In this document: positions 12,641 through 25,464 of the stretch, one piece after another
Layout: each line of letters opens with the position of its first letter
Position numbering within the stretch: position 1 is the first letter of the stretch
Assembly: GCF_032854445.1 (NCBI RefSeq)
Contig: NC_088295.1
Location: forward strand, 54,663,249 to 54,727,248
Direction of reading: 5' to 3'
DNA length: 64,000 bases
Source: Liolophura sinensis
Taxonomy: Eukaryota > Mollusca > Polyplacophora > Chitonida > Chitonidae
Translations under genes and position numbers: made by a program
The notes under the pieces: model-generated
Databases searched by the model: none
What the model was told of the DNA's origin: nothing
Seen by the model: only the letters and a program-made list of their open reading frames with translations

Positions 12641-15369
12641 TATAAGGCGTGACGCTTAAAGATTCATAAATAGCAATCAGCCACCTTATAGCCCAGCGCC
12701 ATACGTAATACGGCCGCTTTTGGTGAGGGTTGAGTCTGATAACATGTTTTCTACATGAACAGATGGAAAACATGCTCATCTGTTTGCCTGATACAAGGTA
12801 AAGTCAGATGTGTGTGTGTGCAAGGATGGCAATGATTGTCCCTCACCACACGGTCCTGACCCGTCACGGAGGTATCTGTCGATGACTTGTTCTATACGTC
12901 AATCTGTAACTTTCAGTTACCTTTGCATTCACCTTTTTAAGGAACCTGCCCATTCATTTGAGTCTCCGCACGTAATCCTCGCTTACAGGCTACTGCTCGT
13001 TCAACTTCCCCCTCGATCGATCCATTCATTCTCTGGATCGTCAGGACAATGTAAAGTGTGCCTGCAACGGACGAAGAAAAAAAACGACATGCTGCATGAG
13101 ATATTGGTTTAATTAGTTAATTGGTATTAACACTGTAAGGCTAATAAATTGTTTCTTCATACATCTCATCAGGTTTCGAATACATTTGTACTGCACGGTG
13201 TGTATGGCTTTGTCCGAATACGGCTCACCTTAACTCACTTCTTAAAGTTTTAACAGATTACCTGCTATTCTGGTAACCTAGTGGGAAGATTTATATTACA
13301 CAAAAATGTGCACCTGCATAGAAATAGCTGCAACGTCCCCGCTATGATGATTCGCGTCGTCTGGCACTCAAGTCCCATGTTAAAAGATATAAGGCCGATG
13401 TTAAAGGTTAAGATTTAGTTTGATCGACAAAAAAGAGATTGAGAGCAAGGAAATCCGAAAATCGGATGTGACCGTGATATAACTAAGCGTTATTTTTATG
13501 TCCAAAAATCTACCCACCACCCCAATGACCTATAGGGTGAAATGTATTTTCTGGTGATTTGCTGCAAGTGTAAAGATACCGTTATAGCAGCCAATAAGGT
13601 TTAAAATAGGCGGTAAAGATTTCGAGAAATTCCTTTGTTTATAGGGAATACTGTATAGTGTAATATTTACAGTGTGTCCAGTAAGAGGCGAGGATAGGAG
13701 GGGAATCCCCACACCAGAGTTACGGCAAATTTCACTCTGTACACTGTGAAAAACTTTCTGGTTTGCTAGAAGAGGTTTATAAACTATCTGTCCTAACACA
13801 CTCTGTCAGCCTCCGGTGGCATCCTGAAACACGACAAACGTAAGATTAGAACAACTAGTTTAATTTTTGCTCTTGGAGCTAATTTGCCATTCTCGGTTCT
13901 TCTTTTTAACAACAATAACAACTGTTTTAACGTCGTAAGGGTCATGTCTACGAAAACAAGGCCAGTAAATGATGAACGTTAGGCGAAATGACATACACCT
14001 GAAGCTATTAGCCAGACAAATTGAAAAACGGAGAATTATTTGTAGTAACGGCAGGAATTTTGAGGACAGACAGTCGTATGAGGAAGGTTTTCGTACAAAT
14101 GTATAACACACATTAGGTGAAAAAGACGACATGGAGACGGGGCAAATATTCGTCGTTGTGTTTTAAGTGGAATTTTTAAAACTTGTTCTCCTGCAACATT
14201 TGATTTGAATACGACAAAAAATTTCACTGACCGGAAGGATGTTTTCCTTTTTTTTTTGCTTTCAATTTAATTAAAACCAGATAAAACTCTTGCAGCGAAT
14301 ATCTCAGTAACGGAACGAAATCAAAATAAATGAGATTACACGGCTAAACGCTTTATAGACTAAGTATTTGCCAGGGGAATCATCATCTCGCGTATTCATT
14401 TCAAAAGCTATGAACAAAATTAATCATAATCGAAATGGACAATAACTCAGCTCCAAGGAACATTCTCAAGGGAATTAATATGATATTATTGTCATATAAA
14501 GCGAATTATGCGGAACCAGCATTCCAAAGCAAAGAACATGATAGGCGTCCACCTTTCTAATATGAACACGTCAACATATTGAGTGGGGAGAACCTTGCCC
14601 TTTGTAGATACGACTTTCAGCTCTGTAGGTAACTCTGTCTGTCTGACAGATAATCCGTGTCAGCTGTGGGATGTCGGAGATATTGCCAGTTTGCACCTCA
14701 TTAAGCGTACATCATATTTGAGGCTTAGATATAATATATTTTCGCATAAACCGTAAACGAGCAAATGCGCAATAGCGCAAAAAGTCAACCGCGAGTAGGT
14801 CTTCGATGTCGTCATGTACTCAAGCTCCTCGATACGTAAATATCCTAGGGTGTAAGACAGGATGTCTAATATTTGACCGACAAAGAGACGGAATGGTCCA
14901 CCAACGGACCGACAGACAGACAGACAGACGGAGCGACAGGCAAAGGTCTTTGTCAAGTTAACACCAGTCTATTTTATTTTTAGGACGGTATAAACCAGGT
15001 CTGTTTGAAAACTGACCAGTTCATGGATGAGACCGTTGTATTCTCCTCCCGGCCCCTCATCTGACCAATGAACGAGCTGGCAGCAGCCCTGAAGCTTGCG
15101 CGTGAAGACCTTGAGGGACATTTCCGGTTTACACTTCCCCTAGATGACCGATAAGAGATAGAGTGGCTGGTAATTGATGAATTAATTTTTCTAATTTCAT
15201 TTCATATTCGATGGTGTATAGTGATAAAAGTCGGACAATTCAAACCACTGGGTATAAGGCTGAGAGCAAGAACGAGAGATAAAACACACATTTTCACCTT
15301 TTACAGCAAAGATGCTCAACTGCCATCATCATTAAAGAGTACATCATCTATATATAATTAATTTCCGAC
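12641..15369. other. Unassigned DNA, 2.7 kb
   Basis: No gene is supported. Open frames (12810-13112 plus; 13530-13799 and 13860-14132 minus) are 89-100 codons with no domain or splice context. There is a short CAGA run at 14915-14930. Confidence 0.45.
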
Positions 15370-15665
15370 ACTGATCGATTGTTGTTTAATGCCATACCTA
15401 AGAATTTTCATTTCATACGACGGTGGAGCAAACCGGAATGCCAGGAATAAACCATCGACCTTTGCAATTTATTGACCAGCTTTTCCAAGTGTGACCTACA
15501 GATATGTTCACCATACTGATGGAATACAGGTCGTCTTAAACGAGTATTAGTCCGCACAAATGGCCCAATGAGCATTACTGACCACTGATTGTCACCAAAG
15601 CCCCACAAACAGTGAAAACTGATGGATCTACAAATTCCTTCCCAAGGCTGGGTTTGATCCAGCAC
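15370..15665 (-). repeat. SINE-like repeat family F, copy 1
   Basis: Aligns by eye with 26730-26960 through shared words: 'aaaccatcgacctttg', 'acctacagatat', 'attggcc/ggccaat' region, 'ctgattgtcaccaaag' and 'caaattcc'. On the minus strand the right end carries a pol III B-box-like 'gatcaaacc', and the left end (plus 'cctaagaattttcatttcat', 'acgacggtgg') resembles a weak form of the SINE A core. Probably an old tRNA-derived SINE. The 85-codon open frame across it is incidental. Confidence 0.5.
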
Positions 15666-15812
15666 CTAACTGTAAGTGCGTTTGTTAAACTTTTAACAAA
15701 CGCATCATCTTCGTCTGACTGGATAGTTCAGTCTGTAGAGCAGTGGATGGACAATTAAGTTGATACTATACATAAATCATACACGCAGTGTGAATGCCAT
15801 TTTGTAAATACG

Positions 15813-16079
15813 TGGACCTCCGTGGCTCAGTCGGTTAGCGCGCTAGCGCAGTGTAATGGCCCACTAACCAATGCGATCGCTGTGAGTTCAAGTCCGGCTC
15901 ATGCTGGCTTCCTCTCCGGCCGTACGTGGGAAGGTTTTCCAGCAACCTGAGGATGGTCGTGGGCTTCCCCAGGGCTCTGCCCGGTTTCCTCCCACCATAA
16001 TGCTGGTCGCCGTCGTATAAGTGAAATATTCTTGAGTGCGACGTAAAACACCAATCAAACAAATAAATAAATAAATAAA
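15813..16079 (+). repeat. SINE A, full length, with target-site duplication
   Basis: Head 'acctccgtggctcagtcggt', body and core are complete, with a five-unit AAAT tail. The perfect 11-bp repeat 'ttgtaaatacg' flanks it at 15802-15812 and 16080-16090, so this is a relatively recent retroposition. Confidence 0.95.
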
Positions 16080-16090
16080 TTGTAAATACG

Positions 16091-17259
16091 AGGACAATGA
16101 CAATGTCTGATTAGTATACTGTATACATGGTCACATTTATAATGGTGTAGAAGGAAGGGGGCAACTAAAGTAGGTAAGGGAAGTACTTGTACCGGAAGTG
16201 CAAAACGAGGAGAAATGCATTATATATTTCTAGGATCTTATTAATCTGTGAATTTATCTAAATGGTCGATTATTTTAAGGTGGAAAGACAAACTTTAACC
16301 TCGGGTAACAACAATAAAACGGGAATGGTTCAACACACAAATCAAATAACCAGGAGGAATCGTGATCGGGTAATTATTTTATGGCACTGAAATTGTGTAC
16401 ATATATAGGCTATACTAATCGACTAATTTGTTATAAGGAAATTCTATTCAATTTGAAGCCAAATGAAATATTTTGATAAACCAATAATGAATAATGAAAG
16501 CGCATGTTTTGTACGCTGCAAGGTACACCATTGTGTACTGCTGATCACTTTCACCGGAGGCAGAATTTCATTCTCTCACCATTACCGTCAAAGTATCACG
16601 AATCCTGAATAGTTTAACGGAATGTACACAGCAGAATGATATGATGGATTATATCATCGAAGGAATTCCACGAATCTGACAGAGGTGGAGACTACACTAC
16701 CCCCGCGTATTTCCGCTTTAGAGCTGTCTCCCACTATCTAACCACATTCGATCGTCCATACACGACACGCTTGAAGAGTTACATGATGTCCGAAAATTTG
16801 ACTACAAGGATAACCAAGGAAAAGGGAATCCGCCCACCCACCTATCTATAGCTTAATCTAAAGCTCCCGGAAGTACGCCCCAAGGGGATGCGGCGAATCT
16901 ATCCATCAATTGTTGGTTGTGATGTGAACACATATATGCACGGGTGATAAACTGCAACGTGCTAACCTGAGCAAACTCACAGGCACTTACGGCCATTAAT
17001 ATGTTAAACTGTGTATCCTGTCGGGTTAAGAAAAGTGTGACTGATTGATTGATTGATTAATTGATTATTTGAGCTTTTATCTACCAGCGATATATAATGA
17101 TGGGAGTTACAATGCTAATATAACGTAAGGAAATTTATATAGGCCTACACATCTGATTTGTAAACTAAGCACTCTAAAATATGATAATAGATGAAGTAAC
17201 AAGATTGGCGTTAATGGTGCGTAACATAGCTTGTTCTATACACACTCAACAAACTGTTT
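16091..17259. other. Unassigned DNA with a small microsatellite
   Basis: No supported gene. A short (TGAT)n tract sits at 17041-17067. Confidence 0.5.
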
Positions 17260-17490
17260 TGGAGCCACGGTGGTCTCGTAGTTAGTGATCTAGCGCAGCG
17301 CAATGACCCAAGAGCCTCTGACCCATGCGATCGCTATATGCATTCAAGTTCATCTCATGCTGCTCGGATGGTCGTGGGTTTCCATCGAGCCCTTCCCAGT
17401 TTCTCCTACCATATAATCCTAGCCGCAGTCGTATAACTAAAATATCCGTGAGTACGACGTAAAACTCTAACCATGAAAATAAATAAATTT
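17260..17490 (+). repeat. SINE A, old diverged copy
   Basis: The head (gccacggtggtctcgtagtt), body and core (gtcgtataactaaaatatcc) are recognisable but heavily mutated, with an internal gap in the body around 17355. It is clearly older than the copy at 15813. Confidence 0.8.
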
Positions 17491-17778
17491 TACACTTACT
17501 TGTATTTATTGTAATTTTTTCTGCTCAAGACCAAATAGAAACTTTTAAAAACCAAAAGACCACAAATGGTCGTTAATATCGCGTCTCTGATATAGTGTCA
17601 ACGTCGCTAATAGAGTGAGAATGAACTGAAAGTTCGCAAGCCTAATGTCAGGTGTGACCACCTTGTGCGAGGAATTCCAGAAGAGGAACGATGACGCCCT
17701 GAAATTTCCCGGGCAACTGCCGCAAACATGTTTTTTTGTGCCTTTGAGCATTGAGCATTTACAGTTTGAGCATTTACT

Positions 17779-17885
17779 TGAACAGATAGAATAAAACACT
17801 AATGTAAATTAACAAGAGGCCGTATTTTACTGGTCAGCTGTGGCCATTTGCCGGCCGTCGCTGCTCTGGTTTTGCTCTCTCTCTC
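17779..17885 (+). repeat. Dispersed repeat family C, copy 3
   Basis: 'gaacagatagaataaaacac' and 'aacaagaggccgtattttac', then 'ctgtggccatttgccg' and 'cgctgctctggttttgctct'. It lacks about 20 bp between 'ccatttgccg' and 'cgctgctctgg' relative to copies 2 and 5. Confidence 0.6.
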
Positions 17886-18040
17886 CAGTAAGTTGTTTAT
17901 TACTATATTGCAACATCCTGTTGCGCGAATCCTGTTGCAAGATACCAACGGCTTGGTTACGTTCATTTAATCTCAGACATATCATGTAAACTGAACTGTC
18001 GAACATTTGTAACGGACTGAGTCAGACGCTCTAGTTAGAC

Positions 18041-18388
18041 AGGACAGCTGGCGAATTAGAGTAATAGCTGGCGAATCAGAGTAACAGCTGGCGAATTAGA
18101 GTAACAGCTGGCGAATCAGAGTAACAGCTGGCGAATTAGAGTAACAGCTGGCGAATTAGAGTAACAGCTGGCGAATTAGAGTAACAACTGGCGAATCAGA
18201 GTAACAGCTGGCGAATTAGAGTAACAGCTGGCGAATTAGAGTAACAGCTGGCGAATTAGAGTAACAGCTGGCGAATCAGAGTAACAGCTGGCGAATTAGA
18301 GTAACAGCTGGCGAATCAGAGTAACAGCTGGCGAATTAGAGTAACAGCTGGCGAATTAGAGTAACAGCTGGCGAATCAGAGTAACAGC
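18041..18388. repeat. 20-bp minisatellite, 17 copies plus a partial
   Basis: Strictly 20-bp units 'gtaacagctggcgaattaga' with almost no length change. Most variation is one T/C site (gaattaga or gaatcaga), giving the order T C T C T T T C T T T C T C T T C. The array is very homogeneous, so it is young or maintained by unequal exchange. Confidence 0.96.
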
Positions 18389-18529
18389 AGAATTCAAATG
18401 AAAGTTATCTCGACGTTGGCAGCACCTTAGCTTTATGCGGAATGTACTTTTAGCATTTCATTCGTACGCACTTTTTCTTAATGTTAGAAATTTTCCGTGC
18501 ACAGTTACTCTTTTTAGGAACAAGGAACT

Positions 18530-18612
18530 TGGGGGAGCATGCAGTGGCCAAGCGGTTAGAGATATTTGATTTTCAATCAGTATAGAACACACGAGATGCT
18601 GATTCAAAGAGG
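18530..18612 (+). repeat. tRNA-like sequence, possible SINE head remnant
   Basis: 'cagtggccaagcggttagag' matches a type II tRNA A-box region (TGGCCAAGCGG), and a B-box-like 'gattcaaag' follows about 55 bp later. The B box departs from GWTCRANNC and no acceptor-stem pairing is apparent, so this is a decayed tRNA-derived repeat head rather than a tRNA gene. Confidence 0.25.
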
Positions 18613-18849
18613 AATGCCTGGCAAGTGGACAAGTTAGGGTGCATTGAACAACAGTCTTATGGTTGGCGGCCACATTCGCATTTGGCAACATTCTATATGA
18701 TTTGTTGTATAAAAAAATCTGTGCATCAGTTTTTTGCAGGCATTTTAAGCGATAGTTGAAGATGATTAATCCTCCGTGAAAATATGAAAAAGAAAATATT
18801 TTTGTGCTATTGTTACAAACGTTTTATATTCTTTAAATCATCCGCTTTA

Positions 18850-19089
18850 TTTATTTATTTATTTAATTAATTGGTGTTTTACGCAGTACTCAAAAATATT
18901 TCATTTATACGACGGCGGCCAGCATTATGGTGGGATGAAACCGGGCAGAGCCCGGGGGAAACCCACGGCCATCCGCAGGTTGCTGCCAGACCTTCACGCG
19001 TACGGCCGGAGAGGAAGCCTGCATGAGCTGGACTTGAACTCACAGCGACTTGAGAGGCTTCCGGGTCATTACGCTAATCAATTGAGCCC
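18850..19089 (-). repeat. SINE A, nearly full length, with target-site duplication
   Basis: The (TTTA)n tail, core, body and most of the head are present; the distal head is shortened (ends at 'caattgagcc'). The 12-bp repeat 'tcatccgcttta' flanks it at 18838-18849 and 19090-19101. Confidence 0.93.
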
Positions 19090-19101
19090 TCATCCGCTTT
19101 A

Positions 19102-20472
19102 AGAGGGCACTCTGGTACATGATAGAAGTGGGATGGAATGGATTGCGAGATCGCTATTGTAGACAATAAACAAGTGTTATGTTATGTACTGCTTAAGACT
19201 CATAGTTGCACCTGAGTCCAATAGTAATAATAATGAAGTCGAAGGTGACTGATAATGATCGCGACATGTGGATCGAAAGGTTTTGAAACCTTTACATTTA
19301 CGTGGTGATGAATCAACTTCATTATTATTACTTAGTGTTATTCGGTTAACGCTTGTGTCTTTTGGGTCCTATTTGTTAAGGATAGAAGAGACAAAAGATC
19401 GGTCGTCAGAGATAATCTGTATCAAATGGCGGGTAATAATCCATACAGACTTGACTCAAGAGAGATTAAACATCACATATTGTCAGTGTATATATTTTCA
19501 TGACCTCAGAATGTTGAAGGTGTTTTAAACTTAAGTTAGTTCTCTGGGCTAAATTTGTGGCTTACCTTAAGATAAGTTCGATATTAGAGCTGTCGTAGGC
19601 TTTCATGAGGAAAAACTTCGTGTTCAAGATAAGACTAAGACTGAGCTCAAGTTGAAGACATAGGCTGCAATATTCTTAAGTGTCTTGATCCTGGTAACTA
19701 ATATAAACGTTACACGTTTTTAGAACATATAACGATTTTCTGTCCAGTGCCCATAAAGGAACTTTTCTCCACCGCCCGACGCGTCAAGAGAATTAAAAGT
19801 AGTCCAAGGGGATTTACGCACAGTCGATGTGGAAATAAAAAAACCGAGCCGAAAGGTCCTTATTCGACGAAAAAAAAAATAGATATATGACTTGTAAAGA
19901 AGAAAAATTTATCCACTCACGATAAGACATAGCCTTTGTTCATGAAGTTTGTAAACAACGTTAGATGCTTTAAACTCGATGGCAGTGCTCTGTAAACCAG
20001 AATCATCACCACTAAGCTTGATGCTTCACCTTGAATCAGGTATTTACAAGAAGTATGAGCAACGCACCTGAGCTCCTCGGCAGTTGTGTCGCCGTACAGG
20101 AGCATGATATGGATGAATGCCACAGTGATATTTACGAAAGGAGAAGTAGTATGTTTACAGCAGGACAATCAGTTTACTGAAAATGATAAGAACAGTGGAA
20201 AGGTAATTTGAAAACCTTGTCTGAAACAATGCGGTGTATTCATCCGTACCTCTTACATTGACAATAGTATGTTGCCATGGAAACAACAACGTCGCTCGTT
20301 ATAAGTTAAATCAGTGTAAAGTAACTTTCATTTGACAACAAACGCATATAATTAGGTAGACTTGTATAACGAGCTCCAATATTTAAGGCTGAAACGGTTT
20401 TAAAAAATGTCCAGCATGTAAACTTAGAGAACTGTTAGTTCTTTAGATGATGGTAGTTGTTTGGTATGATGA
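19102..20472. other. Unassigned DNA
   Basis: No gene is supported. Short open frames at 19268-19528 (plus) and 19917-20168 (minus) carry no motif. Confidence 0.45.
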
Positions 20473-20550
20473 TAGTTGATTGGGTTTTTTCGCCGTACTC
20501 TGGGTTATTTCACTTATACGACGGGGCCAGCATTATGGGAGGAAGAAACC
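20473..20550 (-). repeat. SINE A remnant (core)
   Basis: Only the 3' core remains: 'cgccgtactctgggttattt', 'cacttatacgacgg', 'ccagcattatgggagg'. No tail or flanking repeat is seen. Confidence 0.7.
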
Positions 20551-22195
20551 GTATCTGTAACTAGACATTTCCTCTATTTTAAGTATCTACAGATTGATTG
20601 TTAGATTAAGCATTGTCGCTGGTCTCAAAGACATTTTATTTTTCCGCAAGTTCCATGTGTTGAGTAATCAAGACACAGCAGGGTACTGTAAAGAACACCA
20701 CACTTTGACAGCTAGTGGAAAAATCTCCCAACGTTCGAACAAGACCGAATCAGCGCCAGATGGGTTCGAACACATGCCCTCATTGTTCATGAATGTGTCG
20801 GCCGCAAAAAGCGAGGTCTTTTCTCATGCTTGTGGCATGCACGTGAACTGTCGCCTCTTAAAATTAATACATCACTCCTACTGCAAATGCCCAAATAATT
20901 CCCTGCAAATTGTCTGTTTTATTGTTAACCTTATCGCTTATCGTCAAAGTGATCTGAACTTGTCTTTTGTGAAGCCTTACGTATATGCCGGTTTTATATT
21001 ACCAGTGAGAGTTAAAAGCGGTGCAACAAAGGTATTTACTTGGGTGTGACTATTCCTGATACCACAATGACACCTAGAGAACGCCTGGCAATAATCCAAG
21101 AACCAGGTAAGCATGTTGACAAAGAACATGGATATAGTGTTCACATACATGTGATGCTTTGCATTAAACAATATACAAAGCCTGCTAAATAAGATAACAT
21201 TGTGAGGGTGGACGAGCGAGTTAAGGCCTGCAGACATGCCAAAAAATCAATCGGCGCCGCTTCGACTCAACAGACGCCGGATTCGTGAGAAGTAAAAAAG
21301 GTCTACTTTGTGTTGTTTTTGCCACCTACGAAATATAATCTATTTCAGTCTCAAAAATCTAAATATATCTTGTGTCAGTTTGTATTTAACATTTTTTTTA
21401 CACAATTCGAAAAGACTGCTGTTACTGGAGTTATATACGCTTTTTGTTTGACATTTGGATATAATGTCACTGAGTACAAGAATGTTCGCCAAGTGACGAC
21501 TTGATATTCTTCGGTGTCTCAGGGACTTGTGTTTAGTCTAGATGATGAAATCATGATGATCAGCAAAATGGGCTGATTTCTCACAATCTTCTTCCTACAG
21601 GAGGGGGAAAACGAAATGACCGAGGTAAACCACTGACGTGTCCTGTAGCGATTTAAAAGGCCATCACTTTAAGCACCCAACCACGCCTTACTCTTTCGTC
21701 AATGTAAAACTGAGATAATACAGTGTGAGGTCTTCCATTTTCACAGTAAATTACAAAAGGAATGTGTAATAAACACAAAATATGTTGAAAAGACAAATTT
21801 GGTGAAACACTTGGTCTTACTTGTGTAGCGGTTCAGTTGTTGTATTTGTCTTATGTGCTTTCGTTTCTTATGGTGTCTTCTCAGTCATGCAGGTACCTAT
21901 GAGTGCGACACCATTCAATCATTTTTAATCCTCTTTGATATTTAACGTGCTTTTTAAATGAACAAACCAATCAGGATTCTTTCCCCTGAACTCGGAGACA
22001 CCGCTATTATTTGGATCCGATTTCATAACATTTCCTGAACTCGGGCTATTATCCAGTATGACTTGCACATGAGATTTGAAATTCTTATACGAAATGAAAG
22101 TTCTCCAACAATAGATTATCAGTGAATCAGATGATGAATATTTATTATGACGAGGGAGGAGCCAGCAGTTGACAAAAGTACCAAACAGTTGAGTG
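20551..22195. other. Unassigned DNA with the longest open frame of the window
   Basis: A 151-codon open frame lies at 20594-21049 (plus). It shows no signal peptide, domain or repeat and begins just after SINE debris. I do not call it a gene, but note it for transcript comparison. Confidence 0.4.
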
Positions 22196-22510
22196 TCATA
22201 TGGGACAGAGTCCCAGTTGAGTGTCCAGTTTTGATATCTCGGATAATTTCTACTTGCATGACACTGGAGCTGGATTCCCAGGTTTCGTGAGACTGGAGAG
22301 TCCCAGAATTTGGGGACTTGGAAAAGTCTCATGAGACTCGACTCAAATAATATTACCAAAGTTCAGGTGATTTAGTCTGGTATATTTAGTCTCTGTGGAC
22401 CACTTTTGATATCTCAGACAAGTTCCACTTGTTTGAGCCTGGAGCTGGATTCTCAGGTATTGTGAGACTGAAGAGTCCCAGAGTTTTGGGACTGGGAAAA
22501 TTCCAGACTT
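22196..22510. repeat. Diverged tandem duplication, about 175-bp period
   Basis: Two units are offset by 175 bp: 'ttgatatctc' at 22231 and 22406, then 'ctggagctggattc', 'ggt-t-gtgagactg-agagtc', 'ccagart-t-gg-actt/gggaaaa' in each. Read on the minus strand both units are open and give related peptides (VPKFWDSPVSRNLGIQLQ and VPKLWDSSVSQYLRIQLQ) inside open frames 21925-22359 and 22343-22552. Conserved reading may be real or a by-product of recent duplication. Confidence 0.6.
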
Positions 22511-22552
22511 TTGACACTGTATTCCCGGCTTCCTGGGACTGATTCCCACCAA

Positions 22553-23118
22553 GTGTCAACTGTCTCTGAATTCTTAAACTGGATCACAAATCACTTTTCC
22601 CGATACTGGGACTGTTTCCCAATTCACGGTACAAGAATTTTCCCACTCTTAATAAAATAGCTACTTACTGAGAATGCTTACCAGCAATTTGGTGTCAACT
22701 CTCGGCAGATTCCAAGGCCATCTGCAGGCGCTGAAAAATCAGCCTATTTATAGATTTCCACATGATGTGGGCGGAGCAATGAACCAAATCAGGAGACTTA
22801 TTGGTGAGAAGAGCAATTTTTAACAGTTTGTAAACACAGATGACACGATGACGTCATCACGATCGCAACTAAGAACTCCAAAATAATGGCTTTGCTTTGA
22901 AGGCAAAATGTAAATGCCAATGTCTGAAAAGTCCATATTTTTATCAAAATTACTAAAAAAAAGTATAACCAATTTCCACACAAGGGTATTAAATGATAAA
23001 TTCCTTTTCAAACTGTGGTGGGAAAATCCTTGTCCGATTTCTAAAAGCCTTTGAGTTTGGGTTCTATAGACACCCTAATTACAAAAAAAGGCCCAAAAAT
23101 GGCGGCAAATACAAACTT
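22553..23118. other. Unassigned DNA
   Basis: No supported feature. Confidence 0.45.
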
Positions 23119-23127
23119 CTGCTTTCG

Positions 23128-23440
23128 TGTGAGTGAGTGCTTGGGGTTTAACGTCGTGCTCAACAATTTTTCAGTCATATGACAACGAAGGAATCCTTAG
23201 AGTGTATGCAATGTGCCTCCTTGTTGTAGGATGAAACCGCTCTTTTATCTAGTGCTGCTGCACTGAGACGAATCATCGAAGGGAAGTAAGCCGCCCGGCT
23301 CGAGCCATTATACTGATACGGGTCAACCAGTCGTTACAAATTCCTCTTTTAAAGTCTTAGGTTTGACTTGACGCAGGATTGACCCTGGATCTACTGCTCC
23401 CGAAGAGAACGCTCTAGCAACTGTGCTATCAGGTCCGGTT
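23128..23440 (-). repeat. SINE B with internal deletion and target-site duplication
   Basis: On the minus strand: a tRNA-like head (accggacctgatagcacagt, A box TAGCACAGTTG-like), body and 3' core ending in the (CACT)n-type tail seen on plus as 'gtgagtgagtgcttggggtt'. Compared with the copies at 35341 and 38364, about 40 bp are missing after 'caaccagtcgtt'. Flanks 'ctgctttcg' (23119-23127) and 'ctgatttcg' (23442-23450) form an imperfect target duplication. Confidence 0.88.
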
Positions 23441-23450
23441 ACTGATTTCG

Positions 23451-25464
23451 AAGTTGAACTGAGGACAATAAATGTCGTATTTTCTGTGTGAAACAAAAAC
23501 CAAAATAGAAGGTAAAGGTTTTCCAGATAAGACAATGACATCGAATTTCGTAATTTTTACAATATTACTACTACATTGCTGAAAAATACTTATAATTATC
23601 CCAAATTTGTAGGAACGTCGACACAACAACAACAACATCACTCGTCCATGAAACAGATAAACGTAAGTTTAAAACTTATATTGGCAAATATTGACTTCGT
23701 AAATTAACTAGTACGGCCTCAGATAACGATGTTAACAAAACTTTCGTGAAAATTCATTAAAACATGAATATATGAAACTTTCCTACGTTAAATTTATTTC
23801 TTAAATCCTACTTTCTTAAATCCCGCTACACTTGAATTAAGGCACAAAATTGAAAGAATTTTAAAGAAACTAATGCACATGGGTAAACAGGCTATACTGT
23901 GTTTCAAGATGTATACAAACGTTTTTGCGTTTGTGCGTTTGTGCGTGTATATTTAATTTATATTATTATAAATATTATTCAACTTACATGTATAAGATTG
24001 TTTAGGCGTAGAATGAATTTGTCTAAACGTACATATAACTTCTTGTTATTGATACACCTTATCGTGTTAACGAAGATGTGTTTATCAATATCGTAGCCGA
24101 AGTCATCTTCCATCTCCGCAAGGACGTCAATAATCTTTTCAGCGTTCAGCGCCATGTAATCATACGAACATTTGCCTACGTCGTTTTCTGCCCTCTTTGA
24201 CAGTAGAGTTACTACTGTCCTCTTGTACTATACAAGCAGTGGGTGAATATAGATTTACTGTCCATCAATTTTCAGTTTAGTATCCGTGACGGTATACTAT
24301 GTCTAGCCTGAGACCAATGGCCGTGGATCCAGCAGATGTTATGGCATCGGTTTACCCTCGCTGTCGTCATAACACTCTCCCCTCAACAGATGGCGCCTGT
24401 AGGGTAACAGGGTGTACATATCACCTAATGTGTGCACTCTCTCTCTCTCTTTACACGGCAATTTGCTCGTATCGCCTATAGACGTTGTCTCGTTATCCCA
24501 CTCTCCACTGTGTTTTGACGAGAAATTTGTTACGATGGAAAAACAGATGCCGGAAGGGTTCTAATTTCCACAGTGTAGATTTTTTTTTTTTTTAATTTCC
24601 GTCGGGATGATATAGGATATTCATGCGCATGTTAGCGCTATAACTATTGACTCTTTCTCCAGTAATGGGAGCGGGTGGTGACCGATTGGTCTTTCATTTG
24701 CCTTTACACACTTGGTATGAGTTCTAACCCGGCTTTATTGAATTTGTCGATCCCACAGTTCTCACTTTTCGCCTAGCCTGTGACAATAAACTTTCAAAGA
24801 CGCCCATGCGGTACTTTGCACATTCATGGTTGAAGACCACTTGATTTACACCAATATGATGTGTATATATGTACATCACACATGGGAAATTCCGTCAGTA
24901 AAAACTCTTGAATCCAACTTAGTAAAATAAATCAATTAAGAAGTAAATGACATGAAACCAGGGTCTATTCTTGAGAAAAAATTTTTTATCTCTAAGATTT
25001 ATCATGGCCAGAGTAGGAGATCGGCCATGGTGATTTCAAAACATCTTTGACCCAAATATTTCACGATTAATGAATGATCCTTGAATATCTCTGGTGAAGA
25101 GTTTTTCCTATTTTATAACATTTTATTTAATATTTGTCTCTAAACGTTTCTGTGTGTGTAAAACGTCTTTAAAGAAAATGAGCTGAACAATGTGACTATG
25201 GAAATAAAATGGAATACATAGGCCTTAGAAACTTAGATGAACAAGCGTTGTTTTCATGCAGCCGTTGGATCCCTTGTTCTGCTGCGTCGTAATGTAAGTC
25301 CGTTTGTGAAGTACAGAAGAAGGCACCTCACAAAGGGTGATGGTTTTCTCCAGGCACTGTCAGGTTTCCTGGGTAGGGTTATAACAAAGAATTTAAAAAC
25401 GGTATTTGTTGCTGCCTCGCTTGGTGCCCAGAACTGAGAGGTTAGAGCAAAGAAAGAGGACTGG
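23451..25464. other. Unassigned DNA
   Basis: No gene is supported. It includes a short CT run (24438-24451) and a tRNA-like stretch near 24670-24740 ('ggtatgagttctaacccggc') too weak to name. Confidence 0.45.

Noticed and set aside
15813-15900. tRNA gene suggested by A and B boxes
   Set aside because: The boxes belong to the tRNA-derived SINE head. No paired acceptor stem or anticodon loop is kept, and the same head is found in several copies.
15835-16103. Overlapping frames with a repeated peptide seen in many places
   Set aside because: Translation of SINE A, not a protein family.
18041-18388. CRISPR-like or centromeric satellite
   Set aside because: 20-bp unit without spacers and only 17 copies; a local minisatellite.
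20594-21049. 151-codon open frame, the longest in the window
   Set aside because: No domain, signal peptide, start context or splice pattern; it begins next to SINE debris and has random-looking composition. A chance frame of this length is plausible in 64 kb.
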